Shown here: positions 34,624 to 42,624 of the stretch, piece after piece
Position numbering within the stretch: the stretch's first letter is position 1
Layout: every line of letters starts with the position of its first letter
Origin: RGIG8775 sp045128735
GTDB taxonomy: Bacteria > Bacillota > Clostridia > Oscillospirales > CAG-272
Length of the DNA: 64,000 bases
Direction: 5' to 3'
Assembly (NCBI GenBank): GCA_045128735.1
Contig: JBGVRT010000089.1
Span: forward strand, 56,215 to 120,214
Position numbers and translations under genes: made by a program
Notes under the pieces: generated by a model
Seen by the model: only the letters and a program-made list of their open reading frames with translations
Told to the model about the DNA's origin: nothing
The model's database searches: none

Positions 34624-35034
34624 TTACGACTGATAGTCATATGGATACAAAAACTCCTTAGGAACATCGGGACGATCACTTCCCGCGGGAAAAAGATGGC
34701 TGTTGATGGAGAGATATCTCTCGTAATGACAGCAACACACAAGGTATGTAAGCAGCTCTTCAGCCTCACCATAGATGGGCTGAGACATCCAAAAGTGCAT
34801 CGCCTCGTCACTTACCCCGATAAAAGCCTTGAACTCTTCCATTTCGATCTTGGCCACCGCCAGTTTGTTCTCTAGAAATTCCTCTTGCTCAATCTTATCG
34901 GCTAGTGCGCCCATCTTGTATTGTGTGTCCTCAGACAGCACGCGATATACGAGATATCGTTCGTGGTGAGTTATGCGCTCCCACCTAAAAAGTTTTCTGT
35001 TCAAGCTATGAACCCTTAAATTGTAATCTGTCAT
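34624..35034 (-). CDS. Hypothetical protein at the right end of the cotJC element
   Basis: 136 residues after GGGAGGTCATAGAC. It is charged and helical, with aromatic-rich blocks (HHERYLVYRVLSED, CCCHYERYL). No signal peptide, membrane helix or known motif. It is the gene nearest the right attachment core, a position where excision regulators are sometimes found, but nothing in the sequence shows a function. The 324 nt from 35035 to the core hold an AT-rich upstream region and a hairpin (AATCCTTG/CAAGGATT at 35294-35314). Confidence 0.7.
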   Translation of the reverse strand: MTDYNLRVHSLNRKLFRWERITHHERYLVYRVLSEDTQYKMGALADKIEQEEFLENKLAVAKIEMEEFKAFIGVSDEAMHFWMSQPIYGEAEELLTYLVCCCHYERYLSINSHLFPAGSDRPDVPKEFLYPYDYQS

Positions 35035-35358
35035 GTCTATGACCTCCCTAAAAATAATTTCGGATCTTTTTGGTGATCCTCTAATCCTATTATGGAGGAT
35101 AGACTTGTATTTTATCTGTTTTTTATTTTTATGACGAAAATATTAAGAATTTTTTATTTTAAAACAGAATAGCTAGTATGGAGTAACAGTATGTTCTTGC
35201 CGTTTGTCTTTTGAAATTGTGGGCTTTTTAATTTGGCGTTGTTCTTATGTGATAGCAGCGTGGCAAAATTTGTATCTTTTGCCGAGTGCGGAGAATCCTT
35301 GTTTTACAAGGATTTTGGGTGCTTTTTCAACAGAACTTGTTTTTTCGTTATAGCAGCA

Positions 35359-35362
35359 TCTG
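35359..35362. repeat. Right attachment core of the cotJC element
   Basis: TCTG inside GCATCTGCCGC, the partner of 27266-27269. The predicted uninterrupted site is GCCTTTTGCTCTGCCGCAAG, which encodes LAAEQKA on the minus strand. Confidence 0.7.
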
Positions 35363-35765
35363 CCGCAAGGTCCTCGTGGAGGTCGGCGAAGACGTCGCCC
35401 TTGACCGCGTAGCTTGCCGCGTTGTAGGGGAATCCCGATGCCGCCGCGGTATACACGCCTGCGGTATGGTCAACGAAATATTTGTCGAAGCCCGCCTCCT
35501 TTATCTGCTTCTCGCTCATGTTTTTTGTAAGCTGATAAAGTATCGCTCCCACCATTTCAAGATGGGCAAGCTCTTCGGTGCCCACGTCTGTAAGCATACC
35601 GATTATCTGTCCGTCGGGCATTGAAAAGCGCTGATTGAGATATCTCATCGACGCGCCAAGCTCACCGTCGGGACCGCCAAGCTGACTGACTATGATTGAT
35701 GCATAGGCAGGGTTCGGATTAGCAATTTTTACAGGATATTGAAGCTTTTTCTCATAGACCCACAT
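35361..35765 (-). pseudogene. cotJC: cotJC, 5' part (interrupted coat gene)
   Basis: 135 codons from the ATG at 35765, which overlaps the cotJB stop (TAATG) and has GGAGGAG upstream. It begins MWVYEKKLQYPVK and has MRYLNQRFSMPD and TDVGTEELAHLEMVGAI, the ferritin-like metal-binding helices of manganese-catalase-like CotJC. After LAA the frame runs into the element for 18 foreign codons and stops at 35304. The missing C-terminal third is at 27007-27267. CotJC is an inner spore-coat component made in the mother cell under sigma-E in Bacillus. Confidence 0.92.
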
Positions 35766-36052
35766 TATCTTTTCTCCTCCCAATCACAAGCGTTTTCCCA
35801 AGGCCAAGGATGCTTTATCCAGTTCCAGCTCTCGCCGTTCATATCCGCCCCGGCGGTAAGCGGTCCGTAGGCTTCCTCGTATAGCGCGGTCAGCTTTTTA
35901 AGCTCATCGTTGTACTTGCGGAAGTATCGGATCGCCATTTTATTGTTTGGGTGAGAGTCGAGGTAAAGATTGAGCTCGTGCACGGTAAAGGCGAGCTCGC
36001 GGACTTTCAACAGCATTTTTTCATTTTCCATACAGGAACGTGAATTCAGCAT
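35765..36052 (-). CDS. cotJB: Spore coat protein CotJB
   Basis: 95 residues from the ATG at 36052, preceded by GGAGG. It contains VRELAFTVHELNLYLDSHPN and the C-terminal WNWIKHPWPWENACDWEEKR, both typical of CotJB (Trp/Pro-rich end). It overlaps cotJA by 7 nt and cotJC by one nt, so the three are translationally coupled. Required with CotJC for coat assembly in Bacillus. Confidence 0.95.
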   Translation of the reverse strand: MLNSRSCMENEKMLLKVRELAFTVHELNLYLDSHPNNKMAIRYFRKYNDELKKLTALYEEAYGPLTAGADMNGESWNWIKHPWPWENACDWEEKR

Positions 36053-36282
36053 TTCTTACCTCCGTCCGACGCCAAAAACGGCAGGTCAAGCTCGGCAAAA
36101 ATCGTTCCGTGTGCAAGCCCCGTCGCAGGGTCGTTGATATTTCTGAAGATCTGCTCTGCCGCGTATACCATAGCAAGTGGGTAGCCGCTAAGCCCCACGC
36201 CCTCCTCGGGCGGCAGCTCGTTGCCGCGGCAATCGAACAGAGAATGAATATCTCCGTTCATATTGTTGATGTCAAAATTCAT
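36046..36282 (-). CDS. cotJA: Spore coat-associated protein CotJA
   Basis: 78 residues with PLAMVYAAEQIFRNINDP and GLAHGTIFAELDLPF, the CotJA signature. It is the first gene of the cotJ operon. The RBS is weak (AAAGTGTGATC). A sigma-E promoter is expected upstream but a clean match was not found between 36283 and 36350. Confidence 0.95.
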   Translation of the reverse strand: MNFDINNMNGDIHSLFDCRGNELPPEEGVGLSGYPLAMVYAAEQIFRNINDPATGLAHGTIFAELDLPFLASDGGKKC

Positions 36283-36354
36283 AGAAGATCACACTTTCTC
36301 GTTTAGTTGGGCTCTGCCCTACTACATATTATGACATTTTTCGAAAAAATGTGT

Positions 36355-36384
36355 AAAAAAAAGTCCCGCTGCGTGCGGGACTTT
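36355..36384 (-). terminator. Terminator of the corrinoid methyltransferase cluster
   Basis: AAAGTCCCGC pairs with GCGGGACTTT over 5 nt; the minus strand continues with eight T. It follows the RACE gene stop. Confidence 0.88.
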
Positions 36385-36389
36385 CACAA

Positions 36390-37889
36390 TCAGAAAAACA
36401 TACCGTTTATATATAGGTCGGAGAAGAGTTTATGGGTGGAGAGCTCGAGAGTTTTAGCGGCAGCGGCAAGTTTTTTGCTCGTTTCTCTGAGGTCGGAGTT
36501 GAGCAAGAGCATTGATGCGCCTGCAAGGGCGGCGTTTCCTACGTTTACTGTTTTTTCAGTAACGCCCTCGGGCAAAAGTCCTATTTTTTCGGCGTTCTCC
36601 ATATTAAGGTAGTTTCCGAAGCCGCCTGCCACGTACACTGTATCAAGATCTGACACCGCAATATTTTCCTCACTTACAAGGGTTTGCATTCCCGCGCAAA
36701 TCGCGCTTTTTGCAAGCTGTACCATACGGATATCGTTCTGTGTCAGCAATACGGGATCAATAACTGTTACCGCATCATCTTCCATAAATCCTGTTTCGTC
36801 AACCGTCTCGTTTTCAAGCATACACGCCACGGCATCAACAAGTCCGCTCCCGCAGATTCCTACAGCCTCACCCTCGCCTATAACGTGGGTGGAAAGCTCA
36901 CCATCAGAAATCCACACCTTGTCTATTGCGCCAGCCTCGCCTCTCATCCCCATAGAGATACCCACGCCCTCAAAGGCAGGACCTGCGGCGGTTGAACAGG
37001 TAGAAAGGCTACTGCCGTTCCACAGCGCCATTTCGCCATTTGTTCCTATATCCACAAGCAGGGCGCTTTCCTTTTTATAAAGGTCGGTGGCAATTACCGC
37101 ACAGGTGATGTCCGCGCCGACAAAGGCAGACATACAGTACGGCAGGTAAACGTTTACGTGGGCTTTAAGGCTTGAAAGCTCGAGCTCGGATGCCGAAAAG
37201 CTCTCACCGAAAAGCCTTTTGGCTTCGAAGGGTGCGTGGGAAAGAGGCTCAACCGATTCCTTGGTAAGCAAGCAAAGCATAACGGTATTTCCCGTTATCA
37301 CCGAACCGTCTATTTCCCCGCAGTCCACCTTAGCCGAGTCGGCAAGCTCTGAAATCAGCCCGTCTATTGCTCCTCTCACCGACTTGGCAAGAGCGTCAAC
37401 GTTTCCCTTAAGTGCAGATTCGATCCTTGAAACCACGTCCGCCCCCCACTCGGATTGCGGATTAAGGCGAGCCGCGCTACAAAGCAGCTCTCCACGGTTA
37501 TTATAGAGCCGTGAGGCAATAGTGGTTGTACCGATATCCACCGCAACACCGTACTTTGTGAACTCAGGCTTAAGCGATGTATCAACCGAAACGCCGTCAG
37601 TCACAATTTGAGCGCATTTATTTCCATAAAAGTTTTCTATTTCGCAATCACCGACAGCACACGTAAGACAAGAAAGTCTCACGCCGCGTGCAATTTCGTC
37701 CTCACCGAGCAACGCGCGCTCGGAGTCGGTTACAGGTGAAACCTCGCCGCTTTTTACAATTATTTTGCATTTTCCGCATTTTCCGTGACCTCCGCAAGGC
37801 TTTTCACCGCTGATTATCTCGGAAAGGCGAAGCCCTGCGTCTGCGCGCAGGGCTATTCCGCCTACCTTAACGTTAATTTCGTTACTCAT
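36390..37889 (-). CDS. Reductive activator of corrinoid enzymes (RACE, RamA-like)
   Basis: About 499 residues. The N-terminal 2Fe-2S domain has CGGHGKCGKC and a fourth Cys downstream; then a linker and a large ASKHA-type domain (GVAVDIGTTTIASRLYN) matching the DUF4445/RACE family. The family uses ATP and a low-potential electron to reduce inactive cob(II)alamin to cob(I)alamin in corrinoid methyltransferases. The ATG at 37889 overlaps the upstream gene; a GTG three codons earlier is an alternative. Last gene of the cluster. Confidence 0.9.
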   Translation of the reverse strand: MSNEINVKVGGIALRADAGLRLSEIISGEKPCGGHGKCGKCKIIVKSGEVSPVTDSERALLGEDEIARGVRLSCLTCAVGDCEIENFYGNKCAQIVTDGVSVDTSLKPEFTKYGVAVDIGTTTIASRLYNNRGELLCSAARLNPQSEWGADVVSRIESALKGNVDALAKSVRGAIDGLISELADSAKVDCGEIDGSVITGNTVMLCLLTKESVEPLSHAPFEAKRLFGESFSASELELSSLKAHVNVYLPYCMSAFVGADITCAVIATDLYKKESALLVDIGTNGEMALWNGSSLSTCSTAAGPAFEGVGISMGMRGEAGAIDKVWISDGELSTHVIGEGEAVGICGSGLVDAVACMLENETVDETGFMEDDAVTVIDPVLLTQNDIRMVQLAKSAICAGMQTLVSEENIAVSDLDTVYVAGGFGNYLNMENAEKIGLLPEGVTEKTVNVGNAALAGASMLLLNSDLRETSKKLAAAAKTLELSTHKLFSDLYINGMFF

Positions 37890-38454
37890 ATCGTTCACCG
37901 TCCAAAGAAAACAGTACCGCGCCGAAATAGGTGACGGTATCGGCGCCGTTTATGTACTTCATTTCAGCCGCCTTAGCAAGCTGTGACACGTTTATTCCGT
38001 ACGTCTCAAGCGAAGCAATCGCAAGATTCGGAAATCGGCAGGGCTGCTCGTCGCGCTTTGCGCAGGTAGGGCAAACACCACATCCGCCCGAGCCGAGATG
38101 CAGGGATTTTTTTGTGCCGAGTTTATCAAATTTTTCGCGGATATTTCGGGTTATTTTATAGCTTTTCTTTTTCGCGCTTACCATTCCCTCAAAGTCAAAG
38201 CTATCTTCAAGCTCAAACACAGTCTGATAGACAAGCGCGTAATCGTACTTTGCTATCTCGCCCATAAGCAGATCAATATCTCCCACGTCGGGCGGACACA
38301 TCCAGCATTTACCGTAAATTCCGCAGGAATTTGCCTCACACATATCACGAAAACGTCGGTCTGTCTCTATTTTTTCGGTTTTGATAACGTTAGCCTTAAA
38401 CGCACCGCATTCAAGCGGAAGCGCCGTCAGCTTTTCAAGCATTTCATTTTTCAT
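37882..38454 (-). CDS. DUF2284-type predicted metal-binding protein
   Basis: About 190 residues. Cys-rich patches (CEANSCGIYGKCWMCPPDVG and GGCGVCPTCAKRDEQPCRFP) are the DUF2284 signature and probably hold an iron-sulfur cluster or zinc. The ATG at 38454 overlaps the upstream stop (ATGAAAAATGA), implying coupling. DUF2284 genes are often found beside corrinoid methyltransferases; the function is not established. Confidence 0.88.
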   Translation of the reverse strand: MKNEMLEKLTALPLECGAFKANVIKTEKIETDRRFRDMCEANSCGIYGKCWMCPPDVGDIDLLMGEIAKYDYALVYQTVFELEDSFDFEGMVSAKKKSYKITRNIREKFDKLGTKKSLHLGSGGCGVCPTCAKRDEQPCRFPNLAIASLETYGINVSQLAKAAEMKYINGADTVTYFGAVLFSLDGERYE

Positions 38455-39457
38455 AATATTCGTTTGATGCTTCAAAGAACGCGTCGATATTCTCCCACGG
38501 GGTCATCGGGGGCATATCGCATCCCGACGAAAGAACGAAGTTAGGATACTTTGCACAACGCTCAAGGAGCGCGAGAGTTTCGATTCTTACAGTCTCGGGA
38601 TTGCCCATTCTGAGAACACCCGCAGGGTCTACGTTACCCATTACCACGGTATCGGCGGAAACCTTGGCTATAATATCGGTCTCCATATCCACCGCATTTC
38701 CGAAGTGATATGCCGCACAGCCCGTAGAAAGGATAGAGTCAAGCATAAGGGGCACGTTATCACCGCAGTTGTGATATATAACCGCAAATTCATCCTCCTG
38801 CACAGCGTCAACTATGCGCTTGACGTAGGGCGAGGAGAACTCCTCCTCAAGCGAGGGAGAAAGCAAGCCCGCAACAGGCTCAGCCATAACGATTCCGTTT
38901 GCCCCCACAGCCTTATACGCCTTGGCGTACTCCACAAGGAAATCGGTAACCTTATCAAGCACAAGATGAACCATATCGGGGTCATCGTAGCAATCGATCA
39001 TTATTTCCGAAACGTCAAGAAGCCTTGCAGCAAGCGAGAAGGGTCCTATCATTCCCGCAAGAATGGGGCGGTCGGTTATCTTCTCGGACGCCTTCTTTAT
39101 TGCATCGATATAAAGCGAGGTGCGTCCGCTTCCAACGGCTGGAACTTCAAGTGCCTCAGCTTCGTCCATATCGTTTATAAGTCTTCCCTGCACCGTGGGA
39201 ACTTCATCGTCAGACACGCAAATTTCGGCACCGAAGCACTCTGCCTCAACCGAAAGATCCATAAAGCTGACCGATGCGGAAGAATCTGTCTTTTCAGCTA
39301 CCGCAAGCATTCCTTTAGCCTGAAGCTCGCTGTCGGAGATAAGCTCTCTGACGGTAATTCCAAGCAAGCTTATGCAGGGAAAGGAGAGAACGGGCATAGG
39401 CTTTTTTGCCTTTACTCCCTTCATTCCCTCTATCCAATTTTTCATATTGTATTTCAT
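38444..39457 (-). CDS. Uroporphyrinogen decarboxylase-fold corrinoid methyltransferase (second copy)
   Basis: 337 residues of the URO-D/MtaA superfamily. Visible family elements are AGMIGPFSLAARLL, VMAEPVAGLLSP, YHNCGDNVPLMLDSI (His-x-Cys-Gly-type zinc/thiol region) and VMGNVDPAGVLRMG. By family it could move a methyl group between the corrinoid protein and a carrier thiol or tetrahydrofolate, or act on the methylated substrate. Cotranscribed with its neighbours. Confidence 0.88.
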   Translation of the reverse strand: MKYNMKNWIEGMKGVKAKKPMPVLSFPCISLLGITVRELISDSELQAKGMLAVAEKTDSSASVSFMDLSVEAECFGAEICVSDDEVPTVQGRLINDMDEAEALEVPAVGSGRTSLYIDAIKKASEKITDRPILAGMIGPFSLAARLLDVSEIMIDCYDDPDMVHLVLDKVTDFLVEYAKAYKAVGANGIVMAEPVAGLLSPSLEEEFSSPYVKRIVDAVQEDEFAVIYHNCGDNVPLMLDSILSTGCAAYHFGNAVDMETDIIAKVSADTVVMGNVDPAGVLRMGNPETVRIETLALLERCAKYPNFVLSSGCDMPPMTPWENIDAFFEASNEYYEK

Positions 39458-39474
39458 AGTATACTCTCCAAAAA

Positions 39475-40527
39475 TTATGAGTAATAGAAGCTGTATTTCT
39501 CCATGGCGTCCATAAGTGCTTTTACATTTTCAAGCGGTACTCCGGGATACAAGCCGTAGATCATACACAAGCCGCCCTCGGGGGTGGCTATTTTGGAAAC
39601 CTCCTCACGAATAAGCGCATCGATCTGCTCGGGCGTGCCGTGGGGCGTTATATTTTGTCTGTCTATATCAAGCTCAACGCAGACCTTGCCGCGGAATTTT
39701 TCGGCTATCCAATCAATTCCGTTTACCAAATCCTGAAGATTGACAACCTCAACGCCGCTGTCAACTATATCGTCAACAAGGGTTCGGATATCGCCGTCAG
39801 AATGCATATGGATAGGTATACCCGCGTCGCGCGCAGGCTGCATTATTTTCTGATATGCGGGCTTGATATAACGCTTGAACATATCGGGCCAAAGCATTGG
39901 TCCGAGCTGCATTCCCAAGTCCTCGGGATAGCCCATTGAGGCGCAACCGCCGTCGATAAATTTTTTCACAAGCGCAAGATTGAACTCGGTAAGCTGTTCT
40001 ATAAGCTCGTCAAGCAAAGGCTCTTCGTCCATCATATCGAAAAGCAGATTGTCGTATCCGCGCAGGTCGCAAAGTTGAAGGAAGGTGTGTCCGTGGCGCA
40101 GAGTACCGCGAAAGCTTCTTCCCTCGGCTTTAAGCTTTTGCCACGCCTTTTCCCTTTCAGTCCAATCCACGGGATAAAGCCCGTCGGTTGTATCGGGGTC
40201 GGCAATTTTCCACTCAGTGCCAAACGCGCTCCAATCCTCAAGCGGATGCTCGGTTACAGTTCCTGTAATTCCGTCGTCGGAGGTATGCCAAACGCAACCC
40301 ATAACGTCCCTGTAGGGTTGGTCTTTGCGCGCAACTAACGAGTAGGACGGCGACCAGTCAGGCGCAGGGCGTTTGAAATTCGGGAAGAGAAGCTTGTGCT
40401 CCTCCATAAGCTCCCAAAGCGCTTCTTTTTCATAGTGATGCCAACAAGACGAGTTAATAACAAAGCTCATCGGTATGCGTTCGGGACGCTCGAATCTTGC
40501 GGCTTTGGTAAAAATATCGTTACTCAT
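39475..40527 (-). CDS. Uroporphyrinogen decarboxylase-fold corrinoid methyltransferase (first copy)
   Basis: 350 residues of the URO-D superfamily, beginning MSNDIFTKAARFERPERIPM. It contains YPEDLGMQLGPMLWPDMFKR, IPIHMHSDGDIRTLVDDIVD and a C-terminal VPLENVKALMDAMEKY. It differs strongly from the 38444-39457 protein and lacks its Cys-rich HNCGD motif (here HMHSDGD). This subgroup includes O-demethylase methyltransferases of acetogens, so a methoxylated substrate is possible. Substrate not determinable here. Confidence 0.85.
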   Translation of the reverse strand: MSNDIFTKAARFERPERIPMSFVINSSCWHHYEKEALWELMEEHKLLFPNFKRPAPDWSPSYSLVARKDQPYRDVMGCVWHTSDDGITGTVTEHPLEDWSAFGTEWKIADPDTTDGLYPVDWTEREKAWQKLKAEGRSFRGTLRHGHTFLQLCDLRGYDNLLFDMMDEEPLLDELIEQLTEFNLALVKKFIDGGCASMGYPEDLGMQLGPMLWPDMFKRYIKPAYQKIMQPARDAGIPIHMHSDGDIRTLVDDIVDSGVEVVNLQDLVNGIDWIAEKFRGKVCVELDIDRQNITPHGTPEQIDALIREEVSKIATPEGGLCMIYGLYPGVPLENVKALMDAMEKYSFYYS

Positions 40528-40535
40528 AAATTAAA

Positions 40536-40589
40536 TCAATATTTTCCGAGTTTGTGAGCAAGCTCGGCTATCTCCTTCATATTTTCAAG
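40536..40589 (-). pseudogene. Remnant of a further URO-D methyltransferase gene
   Basis: The 93-nt gap between the corrinoid gene and the first methyltransferase contains the in-frame end LENMKEIAELAHKLGKY followed by TGA. This matches the conserved C-terminus of URO-D methyltransferases (compare LENVKALMDAMEKY in the next gene). The rest of the gene is absent, so a paralogue was probably deleted here. Confidence 0.55.
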
Positions 40590-40620
40590 CTATCCTCTTG
40601 TGGTTGACTGACTTATTTTC

Positions 40621-42198
40621 TTACGCCTTACAGAATTCAGCCGCCGCGTCAGCCGCGCTCGCCGCGTCAACCGTGTAGCAGTCTGCTCCTATCTTCTTGC
40701 AGAAATCTTCGTTTACGGGCGCACCGCCAACCATAATCTTTATCTTGTCGCGGATGCCTGCCGCCTCTGCCGCCTTAACAACCTCTTCCATAACGTTCAT
40801 AGTTGTGGTAAGAAGTGCGGAACAGCAGATAACCTGGCAATTCTGCTCGATAGCTGTCTTAACAAAGGTCTCAGCGGCAACGTCTGTACCAAGGTCAACA
40901 ACCTCAAGACCCTTGCCCTCCATCATCATCTTAACGATGTTCTTTCCGATATCGTGAAGGTCGCCCTGCACTGTACCAATGCAAACTCTGCCTGTTGCAA
41001 CAACACCGTTTGCAACAAGGTAGGGCTTAAGAATCTGCGCGCCCATATTCATTGCTCTTGCGGCAACAAGAACCTCGGGAACGTAAATCTCATTGTTTTT
41101 GAACTTCTCACCGATAACGTTCATACCCGCAAGAAGTCCCTCGTTAAGTATCTGCTCGGGGTTGGAGCCCTCATCAATAGCCTGCTGAACAAGCTCCTTA
41201 ACTATCTTAGCCTTACCCTTCTGCAAATTTTCGGAAATTTCACTCATGATAACCATAATTCTGTCCTCTATATCATTGTTTTTTATGTTTGATTTTTGGT
41301 TTTCGGTTCTGTACTGATGCGGAGTCATACCCGCATAGGATGAAAAGTTGTGATAGAACGATACAATGTCCTTGAGTCCGCACCTCTCCATTATCTCATC
41401 AATAGCAAGCAACGTGCTTCTAAGAAGCTCGCCCGCACGGTTAAGCCTTACGTTTCTGAGATACTGCGAGAAGGTCTCGCCCGTGTAATGCTTGAAAATA
41501 CGGCTGAGCGACGATTGGCTTACGTAAAGCGCATCGGCTACGGTGCCAAGCGTAAGCGCGCGGTCGTCGTAGCTATCCATAATCATACCGACTGCTATAG
41601 ACACCAAACGCGACTCGCCCTTTTGACGTTCGCCGATATTCTGTATCGTGTTGCTCACGTACCTGCCGAGAGTTATGAGCAACAGCGAAAGATGTGCACT
41701 TACGGCACTTCGCCACTCATTTTTTCTCTCCGCCAGCTCGGTAACTATCTCATCAAGCAAGCTGTTTGTCTTATTGAGCGTATCGGTATTAAGTCTGGCA
41801 CAGGCAATTATTGAATTGTCGAAAAACACGCCGTAGCAGTAGCCGGGCGACTCACGAACAGCGGCATCCTTGTCCAGCCAATCCTCGGGGTCAAACAAAA
41901 AGCGTCTTGCGCTAAAGCGCTCGCTATCCTCGGAAAGGCAGTATTCGTGAGGTATGTAGGACGGCATAAGGAAAACGTCGCCCTCCTCGTAAGGAATGAC
42001 TTGCCCAACCACCTTAAGGCTTCCACGCCCCGACGTGACTACCACGATTTCAAGAAGCGCGTTGACAAGCAGTGGCGAATAGACCTCAAGCTTCCCTTCT
42101 TCGACACTGCAATCAATTACGTCAAAGTAGATTGGAGAATCCTTCAAAAACGCCGCCTTATTCACACGCATAGGTATTGCATCATTCAAGATTATCAA
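40621..42198 (-). CDS. AraC-family regulator fused to a corrinoid (B12-binding) protein
   Basis: One 525-codon frame. Residues 1-~170 form a cupin-like ligand-binding domain and ~200-300 an AraC helix-turn-helix pair (LGTVADALYVSQSSLSRIFK, then MTPHQYR). After a Lys/Asn-rich linker, residues 315-525 are a complete 211-residue methyltransferase-type corrinoid protein with a helical cap (AAIDEG-type bundle) and a Rossmann domain with GDLHDIGKNIV (cobalt ligand His about residue 415). GAGGA at 41264-41268 lies seven bases before an internal ATG at 41256, so the corrinoid part can also be translated alone. It heads the methyl-transfer cluster. Confidence 0.9.
   Translation of the reverse strand: MIILNDAIPMRVNKAAFLKDSPIYFDVIDCSVEEGKLEVYSPLLVNALLEIVVVTSGRGSLKVVGQVIPYEEGDVFLMPSYIPHEYCLSEDSERFSARRFLFDPEDWLDKDAAVRESPGYCYGVFFDNSIIACARLNTDTLNKTNSLLDEIVTELAERKNEWRSAVSAHLSLLLITLGRYVSNTIQNIGERQKGESRLVSIAVGMIMDSYDDRALTLGTVADALYVSQSSLSRIFKHYTGETFSQYLRNVRLNRAGELLRSTLLAIDEIMERCGLKDIVSFYHNFSSYAGMTPHQYRTENQKSNIKNNDIEDRIMVIMSEISENLQKGKAKIVKELVQQAIDEGSNPEQILNEGLLAGMNVIGEKFKNNEIYVPEVLVAARAMNMGAQILKPYLVANGVVATGRVCIGTVQGDLHDIGKNIVKMMMEGKGLEVVDLGTDVAAETFVKTAIEQNCQVICCSALLTTTMNVMEEVVKAAEAAGIRDKIKIMVGGAPVNEDFCKKIGADCYTVDAASAADAAAEFCKA
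41246..41268 (-). promoter_or_regulatory. Internal ribosome binding site inside the AraC-corrinoid gene
   Basis: On the minus strand GAGGA (41264-41268) precedes ATG (41254-41256) by 7 nt, and a second in-frame ATG follows at 41245-41247. Either start would give a free corrinoid protein (MVIMSEISENLQKGKA) of normal family length. Confidence 0.6.
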
Positions 42199-42222
42199 AT
42201 CCTTTCAGCTTTATACGCGTTT

Positions 42223-42252
42223 ATTATACCAAAAAAAACAATCTTCTGTCAA
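42223..42252 (-). promoter_or_regulatory. Promoter of the corrinoid methyltransferase cluster
   Basis: On the minus strand TTGACA (42247-42252) and TATAAT (42223-42228) are 18 bp apart, about 25 nt before the AraC-corrinoid start codon. The region 42253-42537 beyond it is AT-rich with an inverted repeat at about 42331-42355 (GCCGAAAAAA/TTTCGGC) and no supported gene. Confidence 0.8.
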
Positions 42253-42537
42253 TTGGGTTTTCTTGCTTTTTTTGCTTTGTTTGCAAGGAAACCATATAAA
42301 ATCGGATTTTTTAGACAAAAATACAAAAAAGCCGAAAAAATTTTTCTTTCGGCTTCTGCGCAATGTCTGTAGATAAAATCCCCCAAAGCGTCCCTTCTTT
42401 TATAAAGGAATGAAATCATTCTTTATATGATGTTTTTTGAAAACCAACAGCCCATCAAAATATGAAAAGAAAATATCACAAAATTAAAATAAATTTCCAA
42501 TCATAAACTCCGAATGGCGGTTAACAATATTAACAGA

Positions 42538-42599
42538 GCGCGAAAGCGACTCAATTCAATATAGATAATCGAAAAATGTGCGGAAGCTCGCTTTCGCGC
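42538..42599. repeat. 12-bp inverted repeat in the SASP leader
   Basis: GCGCGAAAGCGA (42538-42549) and TCGCTTTCGCGC (42588-42599) are exact reverse complements 38 nt apart, immediately before the SASP RBS (AGAGGAGAAC). It may form a 5'-UTR hairpin. Confidence 0.75.
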
Positions 42600-42624
42600 A
42601 GGTTTCAGAAGAGGAGAACCTTTT

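Larger units (their letters stand above)
27266..35362. mobile_element. 8.09 kb serine-recombinase element inserted in cotJC
   Basis: The element lies between the two halves of cotJC. It encodes, from the left, a large serine recombinase, a tiny ORF, a replisome-organiser-like protein, an Xre regulator, a membrane LRR protein, a candidate structured RNA, a signal peptidase, a zinc-finger protein, a tyrosine recombinase and an unknown protein. There are no phage structural or conjugation genes. The base composition is more AT-rich than the flanks. The arrangement matches sporulation-gene intervening elements of the skin type: the recombinase gene is next to one end and the host gene is restored exactly on excision. 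Confidence 0.88.

Noticed and set aside
27269..35350. GTTA (27269-27272 and 35347-35350) as the crossover core of the cotJC element
   Set aside because: It also keeps the frame but inserts five extra residues (giving AADAAITEQKAR). The TCTG core gives the family-like AAEQKAR, so it is preferred, but the alternative is not excluded.
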